Part shown: piece by piece, positions 35,285-46,337 of the stretch
How positions within the stretch are numbered: the first letter of the stretch is position 1
Layout: each line of letters begins with the position of its first letter
From: Jeotgalibaca porci
GTDB taxonomy: Bacteria > Bacillota > Bacilli > Lactobacillales > Aerococcaceae
DNA: 64,000 nucleotides
Reading direction: 5' to 3'
Assembly: GCF_011299095.1 (NCBI RefSeq)
Contig: NZ_CP049889.1
Coordinates: forward strand, 2,150,501-2,214,500
Position numbers and translations under genes: made by a program
The notes under the pieces: generated by a model
Told to the model about the DNA's origin: nothing
The model's input: the letters and a program-made list of their open reading frames with translations, nothing else
The model's database searches: none

Positions 35285-37092
35285 TTCCACTCCAGCATCG
35301 CGATGGCGATATTCTCTTAACACAATATCCAATGGGGAATATAGAAGAAATCGGCTTGCTGAAGATGGACTTCCTAGGTTTAAAGAACTTAACTATTTTA
35401 AATGATGCCGTTCGGCTTGCTGAGAAGCAAAACAATACAACACTAGATATTTTTTCGATCCCGACTGATGATTCCGCCACGTTGGACTTGTTCAGAAGTG
35501 CGGACATGAATGGGATATTTCAGTTCGAGTCACGGGGAATTCGAAATGTTTTAAGACGTTTAGGTCCTGAAAACATTGAAGATTTGGTTGCAGTAAATGC
35601 TCTTTACCGTCCAGGTCCAATGGAACAAATCGAAACATTTATTAACCGTAAAAAAGGGAAGCAACAAATCATCTACCCGCATCCCAACTTGGAAGAAATT
35701 CTAAAAGTGACATATGGAATCATGGTTTACCAAGAACAAGTTATGCAGGTCGCCTCGAAATTAGCTGGATTTACTTTAGGTGAAGCCGATATTTTACGAC
35801 GTGCGATTGGGAAGAAGAAAAAAGAGGCCATTGATGAACAGCGTCAGTATTTTGTTCAAGGTGCCCTAAAAAACGGTTATACAGAAGAAACGGCTTCTCA
35901 AGTATATGATTACATTGAACGGTTCGCCAACTATGGTTTCAACCGTTCGCACTCGGTAGCTTATTCTTACATTGCTTATCAAATGGCTTATATGAAAGCT
36001 CATTATCCGGCAGCATTTTATGGGGCATTGCTGAACTCGATTAACCCACATTCGGACAAAATGAATGACTACGTTCTGGACATGAAGAAAAATAAACTGG
36101 CGATTGGGTATCCGGATATCAATACGAGTTCTTGGGGGTTTTCTCTGAAAGATAATAAGATCCAATTTGGACTTGGTGCGATAAAAGGTGTGAGACGTGA
36201 CTTTATTCAAGCCATCCTCTCAGAACGAAATCGTTCCGGTCCGTATCAAAATTTTGTTCATTTATTACGGCGTTTACCGGAAAAATGGTTAAAACCGGAA
36301 ATGATTATGCCGCTAATCGGTAGTGGCGCTTTAGATGGTTTTGGTTACAATCGCGCAAGCTTAGAGCAATCGTTGCCCGGCATGTTAGCCAGTGTCGCTT
36401 ATAGTGGCAATAACGTTGATTTGTTTCAGGTGTTAGAACCGAAGTATGTGGAAGTGGAAGAATTCAAGGCACCGGAATTGGCAGAAATGGAAGAAGAATA
36501 CTTAGGTATTGCTTTAGTCGGCCACCCAGTAGATCAATACCATTATTTGTATAAAGAAGATAATATGAAATATCTGACAGAAATGGAACCCAATAAGACT
36601 GGTCAAACTATGGGACTTATTAAAGAGGTTAAAAAGATTCAGACCAAAAAAGGCGATAACATGGCCTTTATAACGGTAACGGATGCCACGGGCGTAATGA
36701 GCGGAACACTTTTTCCGGAAACGTATCGTGCGCACCTGAAGGTCCTTCAGGAAGGACAGTTGCTGGTGCTTTCTGGAAAACTGGATAATAAGCGTGGAAA
36801 AGATAAAGAATCGCTAATCATTCAAAAAATGATTCCGATTGAGACGTATATTTCTGAGCGTGAAAACAAACCTATCACCTGTTTTATAAGGGTAACCAGT
36901 GAAAATGAAGAGAAGTTTGACCAATTAAAAGAGCTACTGAAAGCTAATCCTGGAAGAAGCCGTACCATTGTTGTTGATACGGTAAATAACCGTAAAATAT
37001 TGCTGGATCAAATGTATCATTTCAATCCAACAGAAACGGTTATAAATGAAATAAAAAAAATGTATGGATTAGCTAATGTTGTGGTAAAATAA
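35251..37092 (+). CDS. dnaE: DNA polymerase III alpha subunit DnaE, C-terminal part (frameshifted)
   Basis: Homology to DnaE begins at codon CGT 35224, before the GTG at 35251; there is no ribosome-binding site, so it is not an independent gene. The part carries LKMDFLGLKNLTIL, the segment in which the third catalytic aspartate of the C-family polymerases lies. The rest of palm/fingers (FQFESRGIRNVLRRL, VNALYRPGPMEQI, YEQ/YQEQVMQVA), the helix-hairpin-helix region and the OB fold (about residue 460 on) follow. With one C restored the whole protein would be 1109 residues, a normal DnaE length. It is followed by the pfkA-pyk promoter region. Confidence 0.9.
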   Translation: MVISGQPLMELIPLQHRDGDILLTQYPMGNIEEIGLLKMDFLGLKNLTILNDAVRLAEKQNNTTLDIFSIPTDDSATLDLFRSADMNGIFQFESRGIRNVLRRLGPENIEDLVAVNALYRPGPMEQIETFINRKKGKQQIIYPHPNLEEILKVTYGIMVYQEQVMQVASKLAGFTLGEADILRRAIGKKKKEAIDEQRQYFVQGALKNGYTEETASQVYDYIERFANYGFNRSHSVAYSYIAYQMAYMKAHYPAAFYGALLNSINPHSDKMNDYVLDMKKNKLAIGYPDINTSSWGFSLKDNKIQFGLGAIKGVRRDFIQAILSERNRSGPYQNFVHLLRRLPEKWLKPEMIMPLIGSGALDGFGYNRASLEQSLPGMLASVAYSGNNVDLFQVLEPKYVEVEEFKAPELAEMEEEYLGIALVGHPVDQYHYLYKEDNMKYLTEMEPNKTGQTMGLIKEVKKIQTKKGDNMAFITVTDATGVMSGTLFPETYRAHLKVLQEGQLLVLSGKLDNKRGKDKESLIIQKMIPIETYISERENKPITCFIRVTSENEEKFDQLKELLKANPGRSRTIVVDTVNNRKILLDQMYHFNPTETVINEIKKMYGLANVVVK

Positions 37093-37101
37093 TAAAGGTC
37101 C

Positions 37102-37115
37102 TGTTACCGTTAACA
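37102..37115. promoter_or_regulatory. cre site (CcpA operator) upstream of pfkA-pyk
   Basis: TGTTACCGTTAACA matches the cre consensus TGWNANCGNTNWCA at every position. It lies just upstream of a candidate promoter (TTGTTT 37117-37122, 17 bases, TAAGAT 37140-37145). This placement fits CcpA activation of glycolytic genes, as known for the lactococcal las operon. Confidence 0.65.
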
Positions 37116-37216
37116 ATTGTTTCTTTCTATGATTTGATTTAAGATATTAGATGAAAACAGTGGTAATATAAGGAATGTAAGCTAGCAGGTAAATTGTCCA
37201 GATAAAATCTGGCTGA

Positions 37217-38215
<999 letters not shown>

Positions 38216-38251
38216 TTTCTTTAACTATAATTGCATAGAGGAGTTTTAAGT

Positions 38252-40009
38252 ATGAAGAAAACCAAGATTGTATGTACGATTGGTCCAGCAAGTGAAACAA
38301 TCGATACACTTGTTCAATTGATTGAAGCAGGAATGAACGTTGCACGTTTAAATTTTTCACATGGTGACCATGAAGAACATTTAGCACGTATTAAAAATAT
38401 TCGTGAAGCTTCCCGTATTACAGGAAAAATGGTAGGTATTCTGCTTGATACGAAAGGACCAGAAATCCGTACGCATAATATGGAAGATGGTATCGTATCT
38501 TTGGTTTCTGGTGAGACAGTACGTATTTCAATGACGGAAGTACAAGGAACCAAAGAGAAGTTTTCAATTTCCTACCCTGGTCTAATTGATGACGTTGTTG
38601 TAGGTAACCACATCCTACTTGATGATGGATTGGTTGACTTGGAAGTAACTGAAATTGATAAAGCTAACGGGGAAATTGTTACGCTTGTAAAAAACTCTGG
38701 AATTTTGAAGAATAAAAAAGGTGTTAACGTCCCTGGCGTTTCCACAAACTTACCTGGTATCACTGAAAAAGATGCATCCGATATCAAATTTGGTATCGAA
38801 CAAGATGTAGACTTTATCGCAGCGAGCTTCGTTCGTCGTGCAAGTGATGTCTTGCCAATTACTGAAATTTTAGAAGAGAATAATGCAACGCATATTCAAA
38901 TTATTCCAAAAATCGAAAACCAAGAAGGTCTAGACAACATTGATGAAATCTTGAAAGTTTCTCAAGGTATCATGGTTGCTCGTGGTGACCTAGGTGTTGA
39001 AATCCCGACGGAAGAAGTTCCAATCGCACAAAAAATGTTGATTGAAAAATGTAACCGTCTAGGTAAGCCAGTTATCACAGCTACACAAATGTTAGACTCT
39101 ATGCAACGTAACCCACGTCCGACACGTGCGGAAGCTGGAGACGTTGCGAATGCAATCTTTGATGGAACAGATGCAGTTATGCTTTCTGGTGAAACAGCAG
39201 CTGGAGATTACCCAGTAGAAGCTGTTACAACAATGGCTACAATTGCAAGACGTACGGAAGATGCATTAGTTGGCCGTGATTCATTCGCACTTAAAGCTTA
39301 CTCAAACACTGATATGGCAGAAGCTATTAGCCAATCGGTTGGTCATACAGCACGTAACTTGAACATTCAAACAATCGTGGCTGCAACAGAATCAGGACAT
39401 ACAGCGCGTATGATTTCTAAATACCGTCCAAAAGCTCATATTGTTGCTGTTACATTCTCTGATCGTCAAGCACGTGGTTTATCATTATCATACGGAGTTT
39501 ATCCATTTGTAACTACTAAACCAGCTTCAACTGATGAAATGATGGACCTAGCAACTGTTGTTGCTAAGGAAAGTGGTTTTGCATCTGAAGGTGACTTGAT
39601 TATTATTACAGCTGGTGTTCCAGTTGGTGAGCGTGGAACAACGAACTTGATGAAAATTCAACTACTTGGATCTAAATTGATTGATGGTCAAGGAATTGGC
39701 GATAAAGCAATCGTTGGTAAAGCAGTTGTAGCGAGTTCAGCTGAAGAAGCGAACAAAAACGCAACAGAAGATTGTGTCTTAGTTGTTAAAACGACGGATA
39801 AAGACTACATGCCAGCTATCGAAAAAGCAAGCGCAATCGTAGTAGAAACTGGTGGATTGACTAGCCATGCTGCTGTTATTGCAATTGCACAAGGTATTCC
39901 TGTAGTTGTAGGGGCAGAAAATGCAACTACATTAGTTACAGACGGTGAAATTATCACTGTTGATGCACGTCGCGGAATTATCTATCGTGGCACAACTACA
40001 GCAATCTAA
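38252..40009 (+). CDS. pyk: pyruvate kinase with C-terminal PEP-utiliser-like domain
   Basis: A 585-residue pyruvate kinase making ATP and pyruvate from phosphoenolpyruvate. The opening [42 protein letters not shown] and [12 protein letters not shown] are the active-site blocks. The last 110 residues are the extra domain typical of Bacilli, with [21 protein letters not shown] resembling the phosphohistidine domain of PEP synthase and PTS enzyme I. ATG 38252 follows AGAGGAG. A terminator ends the pfkA-pyk operon. Confidence 0.97.
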   Translation: MKKTKIVCTIGPASETIDTLVQLIEAGMNVARLNFSHGDHEEHLARIKNIREASRITGKMVGILLDTKGPEIRTHNMEDGIVSLVSGETVRISMTEVQGTKEKFSISYPGLIDDVVVGNHILLDDGLVDLEVTEIDKANGEIVTLVKNSGILKNKKGVNVPGVSTNLPGITEKDASDIKFGIEQDVDFIAASFVRRASDVLPITEILEENNATHIQIIPKIENQEGLDNIDEILKVSQGIMVARGDLGVEIPTEEVPIAQKMLIEKCNRLGKPVITATQMLDSMQRNPRPTRAEAGDVANAIFDGTDAVMLSGETAAGDYPVEAVTTMATIARRTEDALVGRDSFALKAYSNTDMAEAISQSVGHTARNLNIQTIVAATESGHTARMISKYRPKAHIVAVTFSDRQARGLSLSYGVYPFVTTKPASTDEMMDLATVVAKESGFASEGDLIIITAGVPVGERGTTNLMKIQLLGSKLIDGQGIGDKAIVGKAVVASSAEEANKNATEDCVLVVKTTDKDYMPAIEKASAIVVETGGLTSHAAVIAIAQGIPVVVGAENATTLVTDGEIITVDARRGIIYRGTTTAI

Positions 40010-40028
40010 TCTTTAACTAAAAAGTAAA

Positions 40029-40075
40029 CAAAACTGGAGAGATACACGGTTTGTGTATTTTCTCCAGTTTTTTTG
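40029..40075 (+). terminator. rho-independent terminator of pfkA-pyk
   Basis: AAAACTGGAGA pairs with TCTCCAGTTTT, with an inner GATACAC/GTGTAT helix, followed by TTTTTTT. Confidence 0.9.
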
Positions 40076-40201
40076 TTTGTGAATATTGACCTTATTTGAA
40101 ACAAACAGCGGGAATTATGATAAAATAACACTAAGCGTTAAAAGACATAAATAACGAAGAATAAAGCGGATTCGAAGGCAGAGTCCAGACGGAGGAAAGA
40201 C

Positions 40202-41077
40202 ATGAATAAAGATCTGGGAACAGTTGTTACAGCACTGGTAACGGACAAAAATGAACAAGCATACTTTGTTCAAAAAAGTGGCGTTACATATCGACTGGCA
40301 AAAACAGAGGTAGAAGCAGAACTTGACTTAGGGGATACAATTGAAGGGTTCGCCTATGAATCAATTAAAAAAGAGTTATCCTTCACTACAAATATTCCAA
40401 AAAGTCAGGTTGGGCACTTTGGTTGGGGAGAAGTCGTTGAAGTTCGAAAAGATTTAGGTGTCTTTGTCGACATCGGACTTCCTGACAAAGAGATTGTTGT
40501 CTCACTGGATTTTCTTTCTGATATTAAAAGCTTGTGGCCGAAAAAAGGCGATCGCTTGATGATTGGCTTAACTGTAGATGACAAGGATCGTATTTGGGGA
40601 GAATTGGCAGACGAAGAATTAATGCGCTCTATTGCACGTATACCGCAAGGCGACGATTGGCGGAATAAAGACGTAACAGGGACAGTTTATCGTTTGAAAA
40701 TGGTTGGGACATTTATCCTTACCGATGATTACTACATCGGCTTTATCCACCCAACAGAACGAGAAGTTGAGCCGCGTCTTGGTGAACAAGTTAATGCGCG
40801 TGTTATTGGTGTGAGCCCGCACGGTATGTTGAATTTATCACTAAAACCACGTGTACATGAAGCACTAGAAGGCGATGCACAAATGATTCTAACGCTCTTA
40901 CAAAGAAGCGCAACACAATCCTTACCTTACTACGACAAGAGTGATCCAGATGATATCCGCGATTACTTTGGTATCAGTAAAGCGCAATTTAAACGTGCAT
41001 TGGGTCGTTTAATGAAGGAAGGCTTAATCATTCAAGAAGACGGACAAACCAAGCTAAAGACTGAAGGAACGAAGTAA
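40202..41077 (+). CDS. cvfB: CvfB/YitL S1-domain RNA-binding protein
   Basis: A 291-residue protein with several S1-type beta-barrels and a C-terminal winged helix (YFGISKAQFKRALGRLMKEGLI). Segments such as GHFGWGEVVEVRKDLGVFVDIG and YIGFIHPTEREVEPRLGE are typical of CvfB, which binds RNA and affects virulence factor expression in staphylococci. GGAGGAAAG precedes the ATG. A candidate promoter (TTGAAA 40096, GATAAA 40119) lies about 80 bases upstream. Confidence 0.9.
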   Translation: MNKDLGTVVTALVTDKNEQAYFVQKSGVTYRLAKTEVEAELDLGDTIEGFAYESIKKELSFTTNIPKSQVGHFGWGEVVEVRKDLGVFVDIGLPDKEIVVSLDFLSDIKSLWPKKGDRLMIGLTVDDKDRIWGELADEELMRSIARIPQGDDWRNKDVTGTVYRLKMVGTFILTDDYYIGFIHPTEREVEPRLGEQVNARVIGVSPHGMLNLSLKPRVHEALEGDAQMILTLLQRSATQSLPYYDKSDPDDIRDYFGISKAQFKRALGRLMKEGLIIQEDGQTKLKTEGTK

Positions 41078-41097
41078 AATTTTAGAGGAGGAGTAGA

Positions 41098-41556
41098 ATG
41101 CTACAACTATCTATAAGTGATATCAAAAGCCAGTTGCAACGAGCTGGCTTTAAGATGACTCCTCAAAGAGAAGCTTTAGTTCAAGTCTTGATACAGCATA
41201 AAACAGCACATTTGAGCGCGGAAGAACTATTCATGCTCCTCAAACGTTCGCATCCCGATATTGGACTGGCGACTGTTTACCGCACGTTAGAGATTCTTAC
41301 TCAACTAACGATTGTAAAAAAAATAGTGTTTGAAGACGGTATTGCCCGCTATGATTTGAAGCGGAAAGAAACAGGCCACTTTCACCATCATTTATTGTGT
41401 GTGAAGTGTGGCGAAATTGAAGAAGTATTCGAGGACTTATTATTCGACATCGAAAAGAAAATTGAGACAGATTATCACTTTAATATTATGGATCACCGGT
41501 TAACTTTTCATGGGGTCTGTAAAATCTGTCAATTCGCTGAAAGAGATGAGAGCTAA
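41098..41556 (+). CDS. fur: Fur-family metalloregulator
   Basis: A 152-residue Fur-type repressor. The N-terminal winged helix (GFKMTPQREALVQVL, GLATVYRTLEIL) is followed by the His-rich metal site GHFHHHLLCVKCGEIEE. Two structural-zinc CxxC pairs are seen, CVKC and CKIC. Its place directly before xerD and deoB is that of Bacillus fur, so iron is the likely ligand; PerR or Zur cannot be excluded from sequence alone. It is separated from cvfB by 20 bases. Confidence 0.85.
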   Translation: MLQLSISDIKSQLQRAGFKMTPQREALVQVLIQHKTAHLSAEELFMLLKRSHPDIGLATVYRTLEILTQLTIVKKIVFEDGIARYDLKRKETGHFHHHLLCVKCGEIEEVFEDLLFDIEKKIETDYHFNIMDHRLTFHGVCKICQFAERDES

Positions 41557-41558
41557 CA

Positions 41559-42449
41559 ATGGATGATATTATTCAAGAATACTTACAGCATCTAAGAATT
41601 GAACAAGGACTTGCCGTCAATACCGTTCAAAGTTATAGAAGAGATTTGCTGAAATTTTGTCGTTACTTAGAGGAACATAAAATTCCGACCTTTGATGCTG
41701 TGACGAAATTAGATGTTCAAGCTTATTTAACGATTTTAAATGAAGAAAATCTGGCAACGAGTTCGATAAGTCGGATGATATCAGCTTTAAGGCAATTTCA
41801 TAAGTATTTGGTACAAGAGAAAATAATTATGAAAAATCCAATGGATGACTTGAAGATGCCTAAGAAGAAACAAAGTTTGCCTAAATCATTAAGCATGGCA
41901 GAAGTAGAACAACTTCTCGCTGCACCAGACGTAAAGACGGTTCTGGGATTAAGGGACCGGGCTATTTTGGAGGTCCTTTATGCGACGGGTCTTCGGGTAA
42001 CAGAATTAATCACACTTACCTTAACCGAGCTTCACTTGGAATTAGGATTCATCCAAACGATAGGGAAAGGTGATAAGGAGCGGATTGTGCCACTGGGCGA
42101 AGAGGCTTCTTATTGGATGCAAGAGTACTTGGCAACGAGCCGTCCAGCTTTATCGCATGGAAGAGCGAACGCACCGTATGTCTTTTTGAACTTTCATGGC
42201 AAGGGATTCAGCAGACAAGGAATCTGGAAGAATCTGAAAATATTGGTCAGAGAAGCAGGAATTAACAAGAATGTTTCTCCCCATATGCTCCGACATTCTT
42301 TCGCAACGCATATTTTAGAAAATGGCGCTGATTTGCGGATTGTGCAAGAGTTGCTCGGTCATTCGGATATTTCAACAACACAAATATATACACACATTAG
42401 TAAAGAGCGGATGGTTGAATCATATCGTAAACACCACCCGAGAGCTTGA
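41559..42449 (+). CDS. xerD: site-specific tyrosine recombinase XerD
   Basis: A 296-residue recombinase that resolves chromosome dimers at dif together with XerC-type partners and FtsK. All catalytic residues are present: Arg146 (ATGLRVTEL), Lys170, His242 and Arg245 ([10 protein letters not shown]), His268 and the nucleophile Tyr277 (IYTHI). The N-terminal SAM-like domain opens [17 protein letters not shown]. Only two bases separate it from the fur stop, and the ribosome-binding site is weak, suggesting coupled translation. The order fur-xerD-deoB-punA is as in Bacillus. Confidence 0.94.
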   Translation: MDDIIQEYLQHLRIEQGLAVNTVQSYRRDLLKFCRYLEEHKIPTFDAVTKLDVQAYLTILNEENLATSSISRMISALRQFHKYLVQEKIIMKNPMDDLKMPKKKQSLPKSLSMAEVEQLLAAPDVKTVLGLRDRAILEVLYATGLRVTELITLTLTELHLELGFIQTIGKGDKERIVPLGEEASYWMQEYLATSRPALSHGRANAPYVFLNFHGKGFSRQGIWKNLKILVREAGINKNVSPHMLRHSFATHILENGADLRIVQELLGHSDISTTQIYTHISKERMVESYRKHHPRA

Positions 42450-42462
42450 AAGGAGAAAAAAT

Positions 42463-43635
42463 ATGAAAAAATATAAACGTATACACATTATTGTTATGGA
42501 CTCAGTGGGGATAGGCGAAGCACCGGATGCAGCGGCATTTGGCGATGTTGGTGCGGATACGCTGGGTAATATCGCAAAAACGGTTGGATTGAACGTGCCT
42601 GAGCTTGAGAAGTTAGGCCTGGGTCATATTGCCGATATTAAGGAAATTAAGCCCGTAGAAAACTACGTGGGATACCATACAAAATTGGAAGAAATCTCAG
42701 TTGGTAAAGACACAATGACTGGTCACTGGGAAATTATGGGATTGAATATTGAGACACCATTTAAAGTATTCCCAGACGGCTTTCCAGAAGAACTGATTGA
42801 AAAGATTGAAACTTTTTCAAATCGTAAGATCATCGGAAACAAACCAGCAAGTGGGACAGAAATACTAGACGAATACGGTGAGCATCAACTGGCAACAGGC
42901 GACCTGATCGTTTACACTTCAGCGGATTCGGTATTGCAAATTGCTGCTCATGAAGAAGTTATTCCTTTGGAAGAACTTTACAAAATTTGTGAATATGCAC
43001 GTGAAATCACGTTAGAAGACCCATACATGATTGGCCGTATTATTGCACGTCCTTACTTAGGCGAGCCAGGCAACTTTGCTCGTACAAGTAATCGTCACGA
43101 CTATGCTTTGAGTCCATTTGAAGATACAGCGTTGGATCATTTGAAAAATGCTGACTTGGATGTCATTGCAATCGGAAAAATCAGCGATATTTTTAATGAT
43201 AAAGGGATTACTGATTCTGTTCGTACTGTTAGCAACATGGACGGTGTGGATCAATTGCTTAAAGTTATGGAACGTGATTTCACGGGAATCAGTTTCTTGA
43301 ACTTAGTTGACTTTGATGCGGTATACGGACACCGTCGTAACCCAGAAGGATACGGACAAGCAATAGAGGACTTCGATAAGCGGATTCCAGAAATATTAAA
43401 TGCTTTGGAAGAAAATGATTTACTGCTTATCACAGCTGACCATGGAAACGATCCGACAGCTCCAGGAACAGACCACACACGTGAGTATGTACCATTATTG
43501 GCTTACAGCAAATCAATGAAAAAAGCAGGCAAGCTTCCGCAAGGCTATTTCTCTGATATCGCTCAAACAGTCGTAGACAACTTTGAAGTGAAAGAAACAG
43601 AGAATGGAAAGAGCTTTTTAGCAGACTTAAACTAA
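42463..43635 (+). CDS. deoB: phosphopentomutase
   Basis: A 390-residue manganese enzyme of the alkaline phosphatase fold that interconverts (deoxy)ribose 1- and 5-phosphate. The metal motifs are [15 protein letters not shown] near the start, the phospho-threonine segment [10 protein letters not shown], and [20 protein letters not shown] near the end. ATG 42463 follows AAAGGAG; the frame is open back into xerD, but those codons are not part of the gene. punA follows, forming a nucleoside breakdown pair. Confidence 0.96.
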   Translation: MKKYKRIHIIVMDSVGIGEAPDAAAFGDVGADTLGNIAKTVGLNVPELEKLGLGHIADIKEIKPVENYVGYHTKLEEISVGKDTMTGHWEIMGLNIETPFKVFPDGFPEELIEKIETFSNRKIIGNKPASGTEILDEYGEHQLATGDLIVYTSADSVLQIAAHEEVIPLEELYKICEYAREITLEDPYMIGRIIARPYLGEPGNFARTSNRHDYALSPFEDTALDHLKNADLDVIAIGKISDIFNDKGITDSVRTVSNMDGVDQLLKVMERDFTGISFLNLVDFDAVYGHRRNPEGYGQAIEDFDKRIPEILNALEENDLLLITADHGNDPTAPGTDHTREYVPLLAYSKSMKKAGKLPQGYFSDIAQTVVDNFEVKETENGKSFLADLN

Positions 43636-43660
43636 ATATAAAACTATAGGAGTGCAAAAT

Positions 43661-44479
43661 ATGTATATTACAATGGAAAAATTAGAAGAAACGACAGCTT
43701 ATTTAAAATTAAAAGGATTCTTGGAGCCTGAAGTTGGTTTGATTTTAGGGTCTGGCCTAGGTGACTTGGCTGACGAGATTAGCGATCCGATTGCAGTTCC
43801 TTATGACGAAATTCCTAACTTCCCAACTTCAACGGTTGCGGGGCATAAAGGCCAGTTGGTTTACGGTACATTATCTGGTAAAAAAGTTATTGCGATGCAA
43901 GGACGCTTCCATTTCTATGAAGGCTACCACATTCAAGAAGTAACGATGCCAGTCCGTATCATGAAACTGTTGGGTGTTCACTCAATCGGAGTTACGAACG
44001 CAGCAGGTGGGGTTAACTTTGATTTCACACCTGGCGATTTGATGCTAATTACGGATCACTTGAACTTTACAGGACAAAATCCGCTAATTGGGAAAAATGA
44101 TGACGCAATGGGACCACGTTTCCCAGATATGAGTACGACATACGATAAAGAGTACCAAGAAATTATTAAAGATGTAGCAACTAAGATGGATGTAACTATT
44201 AAAGAGGGAGTCTATATGGGCTTCAGTGGACCTACTTATGAAACACCAGCTGAAATCGTTATGTCGCGTACATTAGGCGCTGATGCAGTAGGAATGTCAA
44301 CTGTTCCAGAAGCAATTGTTGCCCGTCATTCCGGCTTACGTATTTTCGGTATTTCATGTATTACGAATTTAGCTGCGGGTATGCAGTCCAACTTAAATCA
44401 TGATGAAGTAGTTGAAACAACAACACGTGTGAACCACACATTTAAAGAGCTACTTAAAAATATCCTAAAAGAAATTTAG
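43661..44479 (+). CDS. punA: purine-nucleoside phosphorylase
   Basis: A 272-residue trimeric-type phosphorylase splitting inosine and guanosine into base and ribose 1-phosphate, the substrate of DeoB. Motifs: LILGSGLGDLAD, TVAGHKGQL, GRFHFYEGY, TNAAGGVN and GMSTVPEAIVARHSGL. ATG 43661 follows AGGAGTG at good spacing; GTG 43652 overlaps it. Together with the NupABC transporter at 10-15 kb, it gives a path from imported nucleosides to pentose phosphates. Confidence 0.95.
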   Translation: MYITMEKLEETTAYLKLKGFLEPEVGLILGSGLGDLADEISDPIAVPYDEIPNFPTSTVAGHKGQLVYGTLSGKKVIAMQGRFHFYEGYHIQEVTMPVRIMKLLGVHSIGVTNAAGGVNFDFTPGDLMLITDHLNFTGQNPLIGKNDDAMGPRFPDMSTTYDKEYQEIIKDVATKMDVTIKEGVYMGFSGPTYETPAEIVMSRTLGADAVGMSTVPEAIVARHSGLRIFGISCITNLAAGMQSNLNHDEVVETTTRVNHTFKELLKNILKEI

Positions 44480-44505
44480 TCAGCAGCTTGACTGATTATT
44501 TGAGA

Positions 44506-44554
44506 TTCCTGACCCTGTGTGGTAAAGTAACCTTTGGATTTTCAGGGTTAGGAA
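44506..44554 (+). other. long-stem hairpin in the ribT leader
   Basis: TTCCTGACCCTG (44506-44517) pairs with CAGGGTTAGGAA (44543-44554), a 12-bp stem with one G-U pair, around a 25-base loop containing GGTAAAGTAACC. No T-run follows, so it is not an ordinary terminator. It may be an RNA processing or leader structure, or a weak terminator of punA. Confidence 0.5.
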
Positions 44555-44591
44555 GCTTAATAATCATTTCTATAGATGTGAGGAGAATAAA

Positions 44592-44978
44592 GTGCTAATT
44601 TCTTATAACCAGAATTATGAAAAAATAGCCATGGGACTTCTTTCCTACATTGCAGACTTTAAAGCAGTCGATCGTTTACTAGATGAAATGGAAAGTTATA
44701 TTCATTCCGAAGATAAACGGTTATATTTGTGGAAAGATAAAGAGACAGAGAATATTGTTGGCATTATTGGTTTGGAATACAATGATGTCGTCGTATTAGT
44801 TCGTCACTTAGCTATCAATCCATCGTTTCGTAACGAGGGGATTGTTTACAAAACGTTAGATAAATTACAAAGCCACTTCCCAGATCACGCGATTAACGGA
44901 ACACTGGAAACAGCACCTTTAATTGCAAAGTGGGCTCAAAAAATGAATGAAACAGATAATTCGGGGAACCAACCATGA
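44592..44978 (+). CDS. ribT: RibT-like GNAT acetyltransferase
   Basis: A 128-residue GNAT-fold protein. The acetyl-CoA region shows [27 protein letters not shown], where an R-x-x-G-like loop (RNEGI) stands in for the usual Q/RxxGxG/A. Its location before scpA matches RibT, a small acetyltransferase of unknown substrate that closes the rib operon in Bacillus; the rib biosynthesis genes are absent here. GTG start after GAGGAG. The stop overlaps the scpA start in ATGA. Confidence 0.75.
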   Translation: MLISYNQNYEKIAMGLLSYIADFKAVDRLLDEMESYIHSEDKRLYLWKDKETENIVGIIGLEYNDVVVLVRHLAINPSFRNEGIVYKTLDKLQSHFPDHAINGTLETAPLIAKWAQKMNETDNSGNQP

Positions 44979-45742
44979 CCAATGAACAAGAGTCTTTAAC
45001 GATAAAATTAGAAAGCTTCGAAGGACCTTTAGATCTTTTGTTGCATTTGATTAAAGAATTAAAAGTGGATATCCTTGATATTCCAATGGCTGAAATAACT
45101 GAACAATATTTCCAATATCTTCATGCAATGCAAGAATTACGTCTTGATATTGCTGGAGATTATTTGTTAATGGCTGCAACGTTAGTTGAAATTAAAAGCA
45201 GGATGCTCTTACCCAAGAAGATGATAGAAATCGAAGAAGATTTCTATGAAGAGGGAATTGATCCACGCGAAGAATTAATTCAACAGCTATTGGAGTATAA
45301 AAGGATTCAAGAAGCAGCAAAACTCTTGAAAGAGATGCAGGAAGAGCGGGGAGAATACTTCACAAAACTTCCAGCTGACTTAGAGCATTATCGCCAGTCG
45401 ATACCTCTTGAACCTGGAGAAGTGTCACGTGACGATTTGATGCATGCCCTTCAGAAGATGTATCAACGGATGCAAAAGAAGAAACCATTGCGCGCCAAGA
45501 TGAATCATGAAGAAATTTCTGTTGAACGGACGATGGTTTATATTTTGGGCCGCTTTGAAGAATGTACGAATAAAAAAAGTATGCAACTTCCCTTCACTTC
45601 ATTTTTCGAAATTCCTTCCAAAACAGCTATTGTAAATACATTTTTAGCAATGTTGGAATTAGTAAAAGAACGTAAAATTATGTTTAAGCAAGATTTTACA
45701 TATGGCGAAATATTGCTGGAAAGGCTGCAGGAGAGTGAGTAA
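44975..45742 (+). CDS. scpA: segregation and condensation protein A
   Basis: A 255-residue kleisin that bridges SMC heads. The N-terminal SMC-neck-binding part reads [34 protein letters not shown]. An acidic middle that binds ScpB and a C-terminal winged helix ([18 protein letters not shown]) follow. The ATG overlaps the ribT stop. scpB follows within four bases, the universal Firmicutes order. Confidence 0.95.
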   Translation: MTNEQESLTIKLESFEGPLDLLLHLIKELKVDILDIPMAEITEQYFQYLHAMQELRLDIAGDYLLMAATLVEIKSRMLLPKKMIEIEEDFYEEGIDPREELIQQLLEYKRIQEAAKLLKEMQEERGEYFTKLPADLEHYRQSIPLEPGEVSRDDLMHALQKMYQRMQKKKPLRAKMNHEEISVERTMVYILGRFEECTNKKSMQLPFTSFFEIPSKTAIVNTFLAMLELVKERKIMFKQDFTYGEILLERLQESE

Positions 45743-45745
45743 TTG

Positions 45746-46327
45746 ATGGAAGAGAGAACGGGTGCTTTAGAGAGCCTTTTATTTATTGCAGGAGACGAAG
45801 GCATGACGCTGGAAGAAATGGCGGTTTTATTGGAGATGACGCCATTGGAGGCTCATAACTTGGTATTAGCATTACAAAAATCATATGAAGAAAAGGAAGG
45901 TTCCGGGTTAACTGTAATCGAAACGCGGAGTCGTTACCAATTGGCAACAAAGCGCCGCTATTCCGAATTGATTAAGAAATATGCTGTATCTCCATTCATT
46001 TCACATCTTTCGCAAGCAGCCTTAGAAACATTGGCAATCATTGCTTATAAACAGCCGATTACGCGTATCGAAATTGATGAAATAAGAGGCGTGCAGTCTG
46101 CAAATATGTTACAGCGTTTGGTTTTAAGAGGATTGGTTAAAGATCTAGGTAGAGCCGAAACGCCAGGTAGACCGATTATTTATGGTACGTCAGATTATTT
46201 TATGAATTATTTTGGGTTGAAAGACTTGGAAGATTTACCGAATGCTGAAGGACTGTTTGATATAACAGATGATGAAATGTTCGATTTATTCGAGCAAGAA
46301 GACTTCCCAATGAATGAGGAAGAATAG
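45746..46327 (+). CDS. scpB: segregation and condensation protein B
   Basis: A 193-residue protein of two winged-helix domains that dimerises and embraces ScpA. The opening ALESLLFIAGDEGMTLEEMA and the strongly conserved block QAALETLAIIAYKQPITRIEIDEIRGV identify it. ATG 45746 is preferred; a TTG one codon earlier is possible, both served by GGAGAGTGAG. Confidence 0.94.
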   Translation: MEERTGALESLLFIAGDEGMTLEEMAVLLEMTPLEAHNLVLALQKSYEEKEGSGLTVIETRSRYQLATKRRYSELIKKYAVSPFISHLSQAALETLAIIAYKQPITRIEIDEIRGVQSANMLQRLVLRGLVKDLGRAETPGRPIIYGTSDYFMNYFGLKDLEDLPNAEGLFDITDDEMFDLFEQEDFPMNEEE

Positions 46328-46337
46328 AGGAGATATT

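Noticed and set aside
37152-37165. Second cre-like site TGAAAACAGTGGTA before pfkA
   Set aside because: At least three mismatches to the consensus, including the central CG.
42322-42462. 47-codon N-terminal extension of DeoB
   Set aside because: It lies inside xerD in another frame; the family begins at [14 protein letters not shown] with AAAGGAG before it.
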